A stretch of DNA of 64,000 nt from Pleurodeles waltl (taxonomy: Eukaryota; Chordata; Amphibia; Caudata; Salamandridae), in assembly GCF_031143425.1 (NCBI RefSeq), contig NC_090451.1, positions 352,292,339 through 352,356,338 of the forward strand, in the 5' to 3' direction. Under the pieces are notes generated by a model. It worked only from the letters and a program-made list of their open reading frames with translations, did not search any database and had not been told where the DNA came from. Shown piece by piece: positions 55,291-64,000 of the stretch (the first letter of the stretch is position 1; each line of letters opens with the position of its first letter). The translations under genes were made by a program, and so were the position numbers.

Positions 55291-57089
55291 TAAATCCCAC
55301 AATAATTGTTTTTGATAACAAAGAAAAACTAATAACCTGCATGGTAAATGTGCAAATATTTTATCTTACTGGTACTTACCAGTGTGGTAAAGGCTGCATG
55401 GTCGGTAAAGGCATTGCATGGTTTAGACTTCCACGTACAATGTGCACTGATTGTGTGGTCTTCTTAGTAAACGGAAAGCTATGCGAGGAGGAAATTCGGA
55501 TAATCAACTTTCTTTGCAAATGTCGCGCTTCATAGCTTTAACCACCATCTCCACCACAGGCAGTGCTGTTTTTCTTTATTTTCTCTCTTGAATTCGAAGC
55601 GAGAATATCCTGAATTGTTAAGTGCATTTTCGAGCTGAAAAGCGAATTGCTACTGTATTGTTGGACTGGTAAATTAATTTGCAAATACACTGCTGCAGTC
55701 CAGTTGTTGGAGACAGCTTTGAGTTGACTACTTCACAGAGGCAAACCTGGCTCCTAACTTAGATGGCTTTCTTGACAATCTCAGTTGCGTGTTTTTTATT
55801 GGTTGGCTTCCTTACTACTGTAACTTTATAACTTCCCCGGTGCATAGCTTGTTTACCCTTATTTTTGATTGGCTAGTGTGTAGTTTTCTGCTGCATTTAA
55901 CTATTTTTTTTGTGTTACTTATATAATTTTTAATGTCCTTATTTGTTTAGTGTTATATATCAGTACATGTCTTGGTTTTCAGAGCGCACTCACTCCATCA
56001 CTCCCTTCCCTGCCTTCTCCCAGATGCTCCACAGTGGCTACTCAGTGGCATGCCAAGTGCCAGATGGCAGCCTTGGAGATGCTCTGGATGTGTGTGCTAT
56101 TTGTATAGCGTAAACCTAACTATGTTCTACTCTTTCTTCCTTCTAATGCTCCTCCATGGCGCACCACCCACCAGATTGCGGCCATGGTGATGTATGTGTG
56201 TGGTATTTCTGTACAGCATGAACCTAGCTATGTTCTTCTTACCCTCTTTCTCCCTCCTGATGCTCCTTCATGCCACACCACTCACCAGATGGCAGCCTTG
56301 GTGAAGTCCGGAATGTTGTCCTGTTTCACTGTCTAGTGCTGCCCCTCTCCATGGTGGTAGTCGCCAGCATTTCCCCTCCATTTAAAGACCGTGAATGTAT
56401 TTTTGGTGTAACGTTTAGATGAATATTTCCCATAGGGAAAGTATGTGTATTAGCCATGATTTAAGAAGAACCTACGAGCACTTGTGTTGTGTCCACTTTG
56501 TGTGTGCAGTTTGCTCGTTCTCTTTAGATGAGAAAATAATTGCGTTTTTCGAGTAGTGGTTACATCAGCAATGTTTGTTTCAGGGTTTATTTTACAGGCC
56601 TGCCAATATGTCTTACTTGTGTGTGTTGTGCGTCTTCCTGGTATGATTTTAACCAATATGAACATTCTTACAAAGTGGCATTATTCTGCTTCTTGTTCCT
56701 TTCTGCTGTTTGTTTGTTGGAATGCACTATATTCATTGTGCTTCAAAATCGAAACTATTTGTTTCGAAACCGGTTTGTAGTAAAATGTTGAATCACGTGT
56801 TTTAGACCACACATGTACATTTCCGTGCTCAAAAACACATTGAACGCAGTGTGTCAAACGTAATGCGTTATAAACGTACCCTGATACATTTCGAAGTTAA
56901 TAGCTTGAAATTAAGTCTGTGTGGTGCAATACCTTTGCTAACCATTTGTTTCTATGCAAAAGCTGTGCCCAGTGCAAAAATGGAATGTGTATTTGCCACT
57001 TTCTTGTTATGGTAGGGACACAGTAACTGTCCAAAATACTGAAAGCCCACAGTGCTAGACTCCTTTAAATGCAGAACTGGGGGAACCTA
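55291..57089. other. 3' flank of RNF182 (minus strand), possible 3' UTR
   Basis: This lies downstream of the RNF182 stop codon. There is no transposon signature and there are no domain-bearing frames. A similar ~100-bp phrase (tggcagcc(t)tggtga, tgctcc(t)cc/ttcatg) recurs at about 56020, 56140 and 56270, giving a weak internal repeat. TTTATT motifs (AATAAA on the minus strand), such as one near 55577, could serve as a polyadenylation signal, but none can be chosen with confidence. Confidence 0.4.
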
Positions 57090-57812
57090 TCAGGTCCTCG
57101 GCGAGCAATCGCAAATCCCCTGGCAGAGACATTGACAAAATCCATAGACAAGACACACAGTTAAACTGGATGGAACTAAGCTGACACATATGATTCCCAT
57201 TGTCACCTTCTGAATCACCAATAAATAGATTCCAAGAGGGAGCGAGCCAAAGTAGAAAAACCCAAGCAGCCATACAAGTATCCTGGGGACATGAGTGCAA
57301 AGTTTGGATAAAAGGTCGTGATCTGTTTGACTATGAGAATTAACAGATGCAGAGTCAAGGCTGTGGTCGGTGTAGTAATCAGACATTGTGTTTTGACTTG
57401 AAGTCCTGGTAGAATCTCTTTGCACTTCCATGATTGTTATTACCAGGCAGTTTGAGGAGCCACGGGAAGGACTGGAAGATGATAAATTCTTTGGTGTCAA
57501 AACTACCTCATTGTCAGGATTCCAGGTAGTTTTGTCTTTCAAAATGAGTTTTGAAATAACAACCGTGTCATCTGGGAGTCCCGCCACCTGGTCCTCTTGG
57601 AGCTTTGTCTCATGGCGGCAGAATGGGCAGTTGATGCAAGCGGTGTCATCTCCAATGTGATTAATTTTTGTAAGGCATCGAACACATACTCTGTGAAGGC
57701 AGTCCAGCACCTTTGGTTTACGACTGTGTGTGTTGAATCTCTGATAACAGATTTTGCATTCCAAGTCATCGCTGGCCAGCTTTTCTTCTCCTTCAGTTTG
57801 AGGGCAACTCAT
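57090..57812 (-). CDS. rnf182: RING finger protein 182 (E3 ubiquitin ligase)
   Basis: This 240-residue protein has a C3HC4 RING near the N-terminus: Cys19, Cys22, Cys38, His40, Cys43, Cys46, Cys62 and Cys65. The PKVLDCLHRVC segment is typical of RNF182. The middle contains the conserved SSNCLVITIMEVQR motif. Two hydrophobic segments close the protein (about residues 179-199 and 206-230, VLVWLLGFF-like and IICVSLVPSSLTVCLVYG), followed by a Cys-rich tail. Length and domain order match the vertebrate protein (about 247 residues), a membrane-anchored E3 ligase reported to promote degradation of its targets, for example in neurons. The frame is intact with no introns, as in other vertebrates, where coding sequence sits in one exon. 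A splice acceptor lies 18 bases upstream of the ATG. A paralogue or retrocopy is possible, but the acceptor argues against a retrocopy. Confidence 0.88.
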   Translation of the reverse strand: MSCPQTEGEEKLASDDLECKICYQRFNTHSRKPKVLDCLHRVCVRCLTKINHIGDDTACINCPFCRHETKLQEDQVAGLPDDTVVISKLILKDKTTWNPDNEVVLTPKNLSSSSPSRGSSNCLVITIMEVQRDSTRTSSQNTMSDYYTDHSLDSASVNSHSQTDHDLLSKLCTHVPRILVWLLGFFYFGSLPLGIYLLVIQKVTMGIICVSLVPSSLTVCLVYGFCQCLCQGICDCSPRT

Positions 57813-57830
57813 TTTTAATTCCTAGACACA

Positions 57831-57850
57831 CTGTTAAAAGAAGAGTTTGA
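57831..57850 (-). promoter_or_regulatory. Splice acceptor of the RNF182 coding exon
   Basis: On the minus strand the sequence reads AACTCTTCTTTTAACAG followed by TGTGTCTAGGAATT and then the ATG at 57812. A pyrimidine tract with AG at 57832-57831 is a good acceptor. It implies one or more 5' noncoding exons outside the window or further along (above 57850). Confidence 0.65.
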
Positions 57851-58799
57851 AGTGTATTTTACTTGAAATTGACAGAACACACATTTTACTGACAATGCAT
57901 AATATTGCAAAATTGGATCTTTTGTGCTAAATTCTAGTTAATTTATTACACAATCTCTTCTATTTTGAGTAGCATTTGGGAATTGCCATTAATTACTCTC
58001 GCCTTCCTAGAAATCTGCAGATTAACCATATTTATTCATGTTCTATTCATTAAAATCATTATATGTATAAAACAGTACATAACATTTACACATAAAAAAA
58101 CAGTTAGTTCAACCAGCACATAATTAATAAAACCAGTAATAAATTAGAACATTTAAAAACAGTATGAAAATTGATTCGGATAGATTTAGCACCAATGAAG
58201 CCTAGAAGGCGGCAACCAAAACTGAAATTGAAGAGAAATAAAAAGCAAAGTGCAAGATAATTAAAAAGACCTTAATTGACCTGGAGCAGATATTTAGCCA
58301 ATGAACACATCAGGACAAAGCCCCAGCCCCACAAATTGAGATCGCCCAGACAATCCTGGAGACTAGCTACTGAGGGGCTGGCTGCCTACAGAGCAAGAAG
58401 TCACATCATCTATCTGGACTGAGCTTACTAACCATAAAATCGAAAAAACTGACAGCTTTCCTACAAGCTGGCTGCTATAACTAGTATCATCCTGTGGCGA
58501 CTTTGGAAAGTAAAAGTTTTATAAAGTTCATACCCAGCCTGGCTAGGGAACTTTGAGAGTTTGCGGAGAAGCACAAATCTGCAGCCTCCCTGCAGTGCCT
58601 GATGCCTTACAGAAACAGTGGATGAAGCAGGCAACATCATTCCTCAGCCAGTTTAGTGTCGCACCACAGCAGATGAAGCCAGGATTCCCTGTGGTAGTTG
58701 CAGAGTGTTCATGAAATTGACTGCTCGTGGCAGGCCCAGGCCGGGTTGAAGTTCAAGATTGGTAAAACGATAAGCCTCATCTAGAGGATTTTGCTGCGA
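57851..58799. other. Probable intron or 5' flank of RNF182, partly repeat-derived
   Basis: AT-rich sequence lies beside the acceptor, then from about 58250 more GC-balanced sequence that may be the 3' end of the LINE on the minus strand. No frames of note. Confidence 0.4.
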
Positions 58800-59640
58800 G
58801 CCTGGTCTGAGAGTGGGTGATAGAAATAAGACTGTGCCTTCACCAGGGAATGGGATACATCCAATGTCTCGTCACAGCGCTGGCACAAAGACTTTCAATG
58901 TCCTGCTCAAATGAGGATCTTGTCACCTGCTTATTCACAGCTCTTTTCCATGCTGAGAGTGGTATTTCTTGGATATACAGGCTGCCTGCCTTGACCTTCA
59001 AACTTTTGATTGCCTCTGCTAGCCATATTTGCAATTGAGAATCCGCCTCTTCAAAGACTGTCTTTAGGTGGTATTTAAGGGTTGTCTCCTCTGCTTGTCG
59101 GACCATGAGGTACTACTTTATTACATCCCCCTGGCATGCGAGATCTGGGCTCCCGAGACCCAGCTCCAACCTCAGCCTTGCTGTTTTGGCTTGGCAAGGA
59201 GCGAGCATTTCTTTCTTATGTGTCTTTATCTGGGAGTTTATTAGAAATATATCACGGGCACCTGGATAAGCCAAGAGGCCATAGTTGAGAGCTGGGATCA
59301 GTTTTGTTTTTAAGGCTGTCCGCATGGGCTTAGCAGTTGAACTAGATAGGGGGTTTCTCAAACACTTCAGTGAGTTGGTGACACTGGTGGACTTGGTTCT
59401 AAGGTGACTTAAGTGTATGGCCAGCTTGGCCCTTTCTGAGAACCAGACTCCAAGGTCGTTGTAAGATGATGCTGTAGTTATTTGTAAGGTTCCCAGCCGC
59501 CACTGAACTCGTTTTTTAGGGGGATACTTGTCAAAACAACAATCTTGGTTTTGCTCTTGTTCACCTGCAACTAATTCACCTCGTTGTAGTGATGAAGTAC
59601 ATTGAGGAAATCTGTGTTTTTTGTTGATTTCCAGGAGTAC
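58800..59640 (-). mobile_element. LINE relic, C-terminal region of the reverse transcriptase ORF
   Basis: Minus-strand frames read LQVNKSKTKIVVLT, then YNDLGVWFSE with LAIHLSHLRTKS (59570-59390), TALKTKLIPALNYGLLAYPGA (59361-59113), and YHLKTVFEEADSQLQIWLAEAIKSLK (59106-58840). The K.K..V..F and LGV.F.....W..H....... patterns are those behind the YxDD box of L2/CR1-like LINEs. The catalytic box itself is not present; the element is 5' truncated at about 59640. It lies upstream of RNF182 on the same strand, perhaps in an intron. Confidence 0.6.
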
Positions 59641-61734
59641 TCGTATCTTGCAAAATTATCCATGCAGATTTTCCAATAGTGGAAAACGTGTACGAGTAAA
59701 TTGTGAAGGAATATCTGTTTGCACATTTTACTTTTTCCACTCCACAGGGTTTAAACCCTTTCCTCACGCCCTCCATGAAAATTTTGAAGTTCTCCTTTCA
59801 GTTTCCCACCCAGCGGTGGCACTGAATCAAACCTTTAACAGGGCGTTGATTTACATATATTTTGATGGTGGGAAATGTACAGCAAATGTTGGTAGTAGGT
59901 AAAGAAGGTAATATACATCTTTGTTCAGACTTAGCAGTGATAAGCTCAGGTGAATGATTGTGGGGTTTAAAACCACCTCTTCCTCAGACAGAAGTTAGAT
60001 CATAACTCTGTCAAATACCATAAACTACTGAAGAATTTACAGCTTTATTGCTATGTCCTGTGCAGAGATCACTTTGAAAATATAAGGTGCCCCTATTTTG
60101 TTATTTTATTGGTGTGAAAATTAAAATTTAATATAAAACCTCAAATGCAGTGCTTACTTTGTGCCGGTAGCGGCACTCAGTTTTTGGGAGCCAAGACACT
60201 TTTTTTCATCATTAAACTTTGAGCAAAAGGAGGAGGGTGAAAAGATGAGGACGTGAGAGATGGAAAACAGTGACAAAGGGGAAAAGCACGGATGAAAAAA
60301 CCTTCCAGATTGAGATAAAGAGGCAGGAAGTTTAGGAAGGTGGAAGAAAGGAGGATGAGGTGGGAGGACCAGGATAGGCAACTGTGGTATTCAGCTGCAC
60401 TGGTGGTAGGTTTCTATTAAAAAAAAAAAAAAAAAATACACGTTTGGCCTTTTCATTTCTTTTTCAATTAAGCATTGATTGCAGCAAATTATCAACCTCA
60501 TACCATATTATCAGATCAGTATGTACATGTTTCTGTGGGTGCTGATTTAGTTATTTCCCCAGGAGCGCCATAAATGTTTTTTCATAGTAAGCAGCACAGT
60601 TGTAGATTCTGATCTTCATGTATTACTAATTAGTATTTTGAGCTATGTTTTTTCTTCCTCACACAATACAGTGATGGCCCTGAACAAAAATGAACTATTC
60701 CTATTCAGGCCTCATTGGTGCTGGTGCACATACTTGCTTTTCATTTATCCGTTTTCTGTAACAACTGTTCTTCCGCACTTCTAGTAGGTAAATCAATAGC
60801 TTTTCCAAAAACTATTTCACAACAATATGTTTGGGTAAATTGTCAAAGGGACGCATAACCTAAGATAGAAACCATCACGAGTAAAACCTATTCAACATAT
60901 CATCTACCGAAAAAGTTGCTGCTGCAAAGTGCTTTATCGTATCGTACCCTAATGGTGGCTCCTGGCAGAGTCTGCTATAAAGTGCATTGTGGTCTCCGGG
61001 CATCAAAAGTTGGCATGGTACTGGACTTGGTGGCATAGTAAAGATCAATACCAAATATTACATCTGAGCTTGGAATGACTCGGACGGTAGGTTGATAATT
61101 TGTCTAGTTGTGTGGGTTGGAGTCACAAAGAAGGGAGGCACTCTACCACGACCTGTGGACATTTTCAGCTCCTAACCCTATCCACAGAAGCCCCAAGTGT
61201 ATTCCAAGTAAAAAGTGTCATACTTTCCTTGGTGAACAGCCATATTTCTGCAGAATGTCAGTGTCTCAGAAAATCAAAGGTGTTTTGGGGAAATTTCATA
61301 GATGTCTGTTTCTAAATATGGAAAATAAAATTTCATGCAGAATCCATCTTTCAACACTGCTCCAATAAAAGGTTGTATGTTACAATATCATAGTCAAAAA
61401 TGGTGCCTTACAAAAATATTGTTGCCAGAATAACCACAACCACAGTATTGTGAGAGAATATATATGTAGGTAAGTAAATATTTGCTATTCTTAATTCCAC
61501 AGCCCCATAATTTAAGGATGTGTGTTGTGAAGGTATATGTGTGTAGAATTAAGAGTAGTAAATCTATACTTGCCAATATATACAGACCTTCACAATAGTC
61601 AATATTCTGGCTATGATATTTTGGTGGGATAATAGTGGCCCTTCATCTTTCTGAAAATGTCATTATTCAAGCTTGGATTGTTTGATGCTAAATACATGGT
61701 AGGGAGGGAAAGGCAAAGCAAATAATGGTGAACG
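59641..61734. other. Unassigned DNA with a possible short retroelement
   Basis: I see no domains. An A-run of about 18 bases at 60420-60437 follows a ~270-bp segment beginning near 60145 (gcagtgcttactttgtgccgg), which could be a SINE-like insertion with a poly(A) tail. No internal RNA polymerase III promoter boxes could be confirmed. The remainder is AT-rich. Confidence 0.3.
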
Positions 61735-62905
61735 CATCTGCATGGGCCACTCCCCCAGGAAACATTCACTCCTCCTATTTCCACCAGCAAGATTTTTCTG
61801 CGTAGCCCTGGAGCTTCAGTGCAAGCGTCATGTGGCTCCGCTCTCAGAGTACCAGCTGAAGCTGCTTATAAGCATCACTGACATCAGTTTGTTTCTTTCC
61901 TCGCAGTAATACATGGATCCGGGGCTAGCACACAACCTTTTTTTTTGTCAGTTGAGTTTACTCTGCCATTTTTTTCCAGTGTGAAATGTCCTCTCCTAAA
62001 ACTATAAGGTTCAAGCCTTGTAAAGAGTGTCACAAACAGATCCTCTTGAGGTGTGCCTCTGGTGTTTGGGTTAAGGCTGTGACTCTGATTTGTGAAGGTA
62101 GTGTGCTCTGATGCACCTAGAGACTATCCAGTAACGCAACACCAAGGTCTAGGTCACTGAAGACTGCACGAAGGTGTTAATGAGCCACTCCCATTTGAAG
62201 TAGAGGACCCAGCTTGTTACAGTGACAGGTTGTCATCTCCAACCAAGTCTTTGGGTAAGTCCAAGTCAAAAAAGAAGAACAAAACGTTTAAGTCAAAAAA
62301 GAAGCACAAGAAGCCTTGACATCAAGGTGCACCTCGGTTTCGCTCCAAGTCCCTGATGAAGGGGCTGATTCCACTGTACCCCAAGTTCCCGTGGACATCA
62401 GCAGTGCCACAACTGATTGAGGAATTTAAGGAGGGCATACTTTGAATCTTCTGCATCCTGCTGGTTCTTTCTAGCATGCCTTTGTGTTCCATGGATCCGT
62501 ACAGGCCTCCAGCCAGGCTCCCAGGAATGAGTTTGTTCTTGGCATCGTCTGTGCCTCCTGCACCTTCTTAAGGTTCAGCTTTGACTTCGGAAAAGATTCC
62601 ACACCCAGAACCATGATCCATGCTGGCTCCTGCAGTATTGGCGCCAGCCCAACAATAGAGGAGGACATTGATCCCACTATTCTGTCTGTCCCTGAACTGA
62701 ATTCGCCTCAGCCTTCATAATGGAGGAAGACCCCGATCCCATTGTCCTGTCCGACCCTGAACATAATTCACCTGAGCCGAAATCACGTCCCGGAGAAGGT
62801 TTAATGCACCCTGCTCAAGTACTAAGACCTCCCTCTCCCTGCAGTACCCCTCCACAAGTAAAATCCACAGCAGTGAACTACCAAGATCACTTTCGTACTG
62901 GTTAG
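61735..62905 (+). mobile_element. DIRS-C: relic of DIRS left end and gag
   Basis: A leader with catcactgacatcagtttgtttctttcc resembles the inner part of the DIRS-1 left repeat. It is followed at 61986 by ATGTCCTCTCCTAAAACT, giving RFKPCKECHKQ (gag Cys/His cluster start). Next come a Lys-rich stretch (KKKNKTFKSKKKHKK near 62270) and later PIVLSDPEHNSPEPKS, equivalent to the PILIPDDPEPEQ motif of DIRS-1 gag. Homology ends at about 62905. It contains many stops and is an old fragment. Confidence 0.6.
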
Positions 62906-63775
62906 ATTAAATCACAAAGGCCAGCCCCCATGGAGCAACACTGCAAGGAAGCACTTCATACTTGAGATAACACCGACAAAGTTAAGATAAAAAGGTGAAA
63001 GACTACTCCCATATCACTTAACATTTGTAAGTAATGAATTAATTACTTTTTAAAATGGCTTAAAAGGTGATTCTTGTTGGTAAGCTCAAGTTGCTGTTAA
63101 ATATATTTGCATGGTATTTCATCTGTAAACTAATACTGAAGTTCAGAATATGGTTATATGTTCAGCTCATAAAAGTGGGCAGAATATCAATCTTCAATTC
63201 AGAATACGTTTAACATTCATATTTAGAAACACAGATCATCTTAAAAATGCATATGGTATCAAGTAGAAACAGGTTAAATCATTTTAAGTTTTGACTGTCG
63301 AGGGTGGGCTGAATTTCTTGGCCATACTCTGTTCCGGTTTCTGCATGCGAAGCTCACGTTAATTTTGGAAAATATTTCCTTCATGTTTTTATTAAAACTT
63401 TACCTAAATTGAGGCCATGTTTATAAGCTCAGAGCATTTTTCCAATATTTCACTCTGACATTTGTATTTAGGACATCACGTGTATTTAAATTAAATCATC
63501 TTGCACAGAGCTGATTAGATCCAGGAAAGCATTCTTCCTGAACTATCTCCTGTGAAGTCTTTTTTTCAAGTAGCAAAAACTCTATTAGCATTTGGTCAGA
63601 ACTAGCTAGCTAATACCCTATGGGTGTCCTACTTGTTTGTCATTAAGCTCTTATTTGGAGGCATAATACAGACATTTGAGGCCATAATTATTTTGGTACC
63701 GTTAAAATGCTTTATTTTGCCCTTGGAACCAGTCGCGCCCGTCCTTTAGGGTGGAGGGGCCACGCCCCCCACCCC
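62906..63775. other. AT-rich intergenic DNA
   Basis: No frames, repeats or structured elements recognised. Confidence 0.5.
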
Positions 63776-63828
63776 ATGAAGAGTGTCTGTCAGGCTGAAC
63801 AAAGGTCAGCCTGACAGACACTCTTCAT
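63776..63828. repeat. Perfect 23-bp inverted repeat, hairpin 1
   Basis: The arms ATGAAGAGTGTCTGTCAGGC.. (63776-63798) and their exact complement (63806-63828) flank a 7-base loop ACAAAGG. Every base of the 23-bp stem pairs. Confidence 0.95.
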
Positions 63829-63895
63829 GTTCAAGTCAGGCAGCCAGGAGCAGACATGCGCGATTTGCGCAGACTCCTGGCTGCCTGAGCTGAAC
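63829..63895. repeat. Inverted repeat, hairpin 2
   Basis: The arms TCAGGCAGCCAGGAG (63836-63850) and CTCCTGGCTGCCTGA (63874-63888) pair perfectly over 15 bases. With two mismatches the stem extends to 22 bases (63829 to 63895). An inner TGCGC/GCGCA pair lies in the loop. Confidence 0.92.
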
Positions 63896-63958
63896 TTTGC
63901 TGGGCTGAGGAGATCACAGCTCCTATGGGCGTGACCTCCTCAGCGCAGCAAAGGTGCC
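63890..63958. repeat. Inverted repeat, hairpin 3
   Basis: The arms CTTTGCTGGGCTGAGGAG (63895-63912) and CTCCTCAGCGCAGCAAAG (63936-63953) pair with one mismatch and extend inward through TCAC/GTGA. It follows hairpin 2 without a gap. Confidence 0.9.
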
Positions 63959-64000
63959 TTGTCGAGGCTGGGACTGCTGCCTTCCCTTATTGGCTGACCT

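Noticed and set aside
57090..57812. RNF182 as a processed retrocopy
   Set aside because: A good splice acceptor directly precedes the 5' UTR segment, the frame is fully intact and no poly(A) or target duplication was seen.
60140..60437. tRNA-derived SINE
   Set aside because: A poly(A) run is present but A and B boxes could not be identified, so only a low-confidence note is given.

Overview
The window reads as intergenic and flanking DNA of a very large, repeat-swollen vertebrate genome, most likely a urodele amphibian (newt or salamander). This is an inference from three things: a vertebrate-type RNF182 coding exon, the dominance of tyrosine-recombinase retroelements (several DIRS copies and a Ngaro-like element) beside L1 and other LINEs, and several kilobase-scale interspersed repeats. 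No prokaryotic features were seen. The only host gene I can support is a single-exon RNF182 reading frame on the minus strand (57090-57812) with a splice acceptor just upstream.

Layout. 1-4350: a minus-strand copy of an interspersed repeat (called R1 here), a repeat tail, a solo DIRS-type left terminal repeat, then unassigned DNA. 4353-7505: a 3'-truncated DIRS relic (DIRS-A). 7506-12275: two head-to-tail R1 copies. 12276-13257: a LINE relic on the minus strand. 13258-19036: a structurally complete DIRS element (DIRS-1) with inverted terminal repeats, gag, RT-RNase H, tyrosine recombinase and internal complementary region, inactivated by a few stops and frameshifts. 19040-22470: LINE relics in AT-rich DNA. 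22551-25247: a second repeat family (R2). 25850-30400: a LINE on the minus strand, a minus-strand R1 copy and a minus-strand R2 fragment. 30826-35168: a minus-strand tyrosine recombinase plus SGNH hydrolase module with a 2.5-copy 906-bp tandem repeat, the whole flanked by a ~365-bp direct repeat. This is best explained as a 5'-truncated Ngaro-like element. 35455-38440: an old DIRS relic (DIRS-B). 38838-44227: a minus-strand L1 with an exact 19-bp target-site duplication, a 5' end containing a CAAGATGG motif, ORF1 remains, and an ORF2 in which endonuclease is joined to reverse transcriptase by an internal deletion. 48379-48660: a GT/AT microsatellite and a ~46-bp minisatellite. 48661-55084: a second structurally complete DIRS (DIRS-2) of another subfamily, inserted into that minisatellite. 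55290-58600: RNF182 and its flanks. 58800-59640: another LINE relic. 61900-62905: a DIRS gag relic (DIRS-C). 63776-63957: three long hairpins in a row.

How the parts work together. In both complete DIRS copies the internal complementary region joins the outermost bases of the right end to those of the left end. This is the signature of replication through a circular intermediate that the element's own recombinase integrates. DIRS-1 and DIRS-2 share only coding logic and a short motif at the right terminus, so two lineages are present. All retroelement reading frames seen here carry disabling lesions. The stretches 44.2-48.4 kb and 55.3-58.6 kb are comparatively repeat-poor and probably represent ancestral sequence around RNF182.
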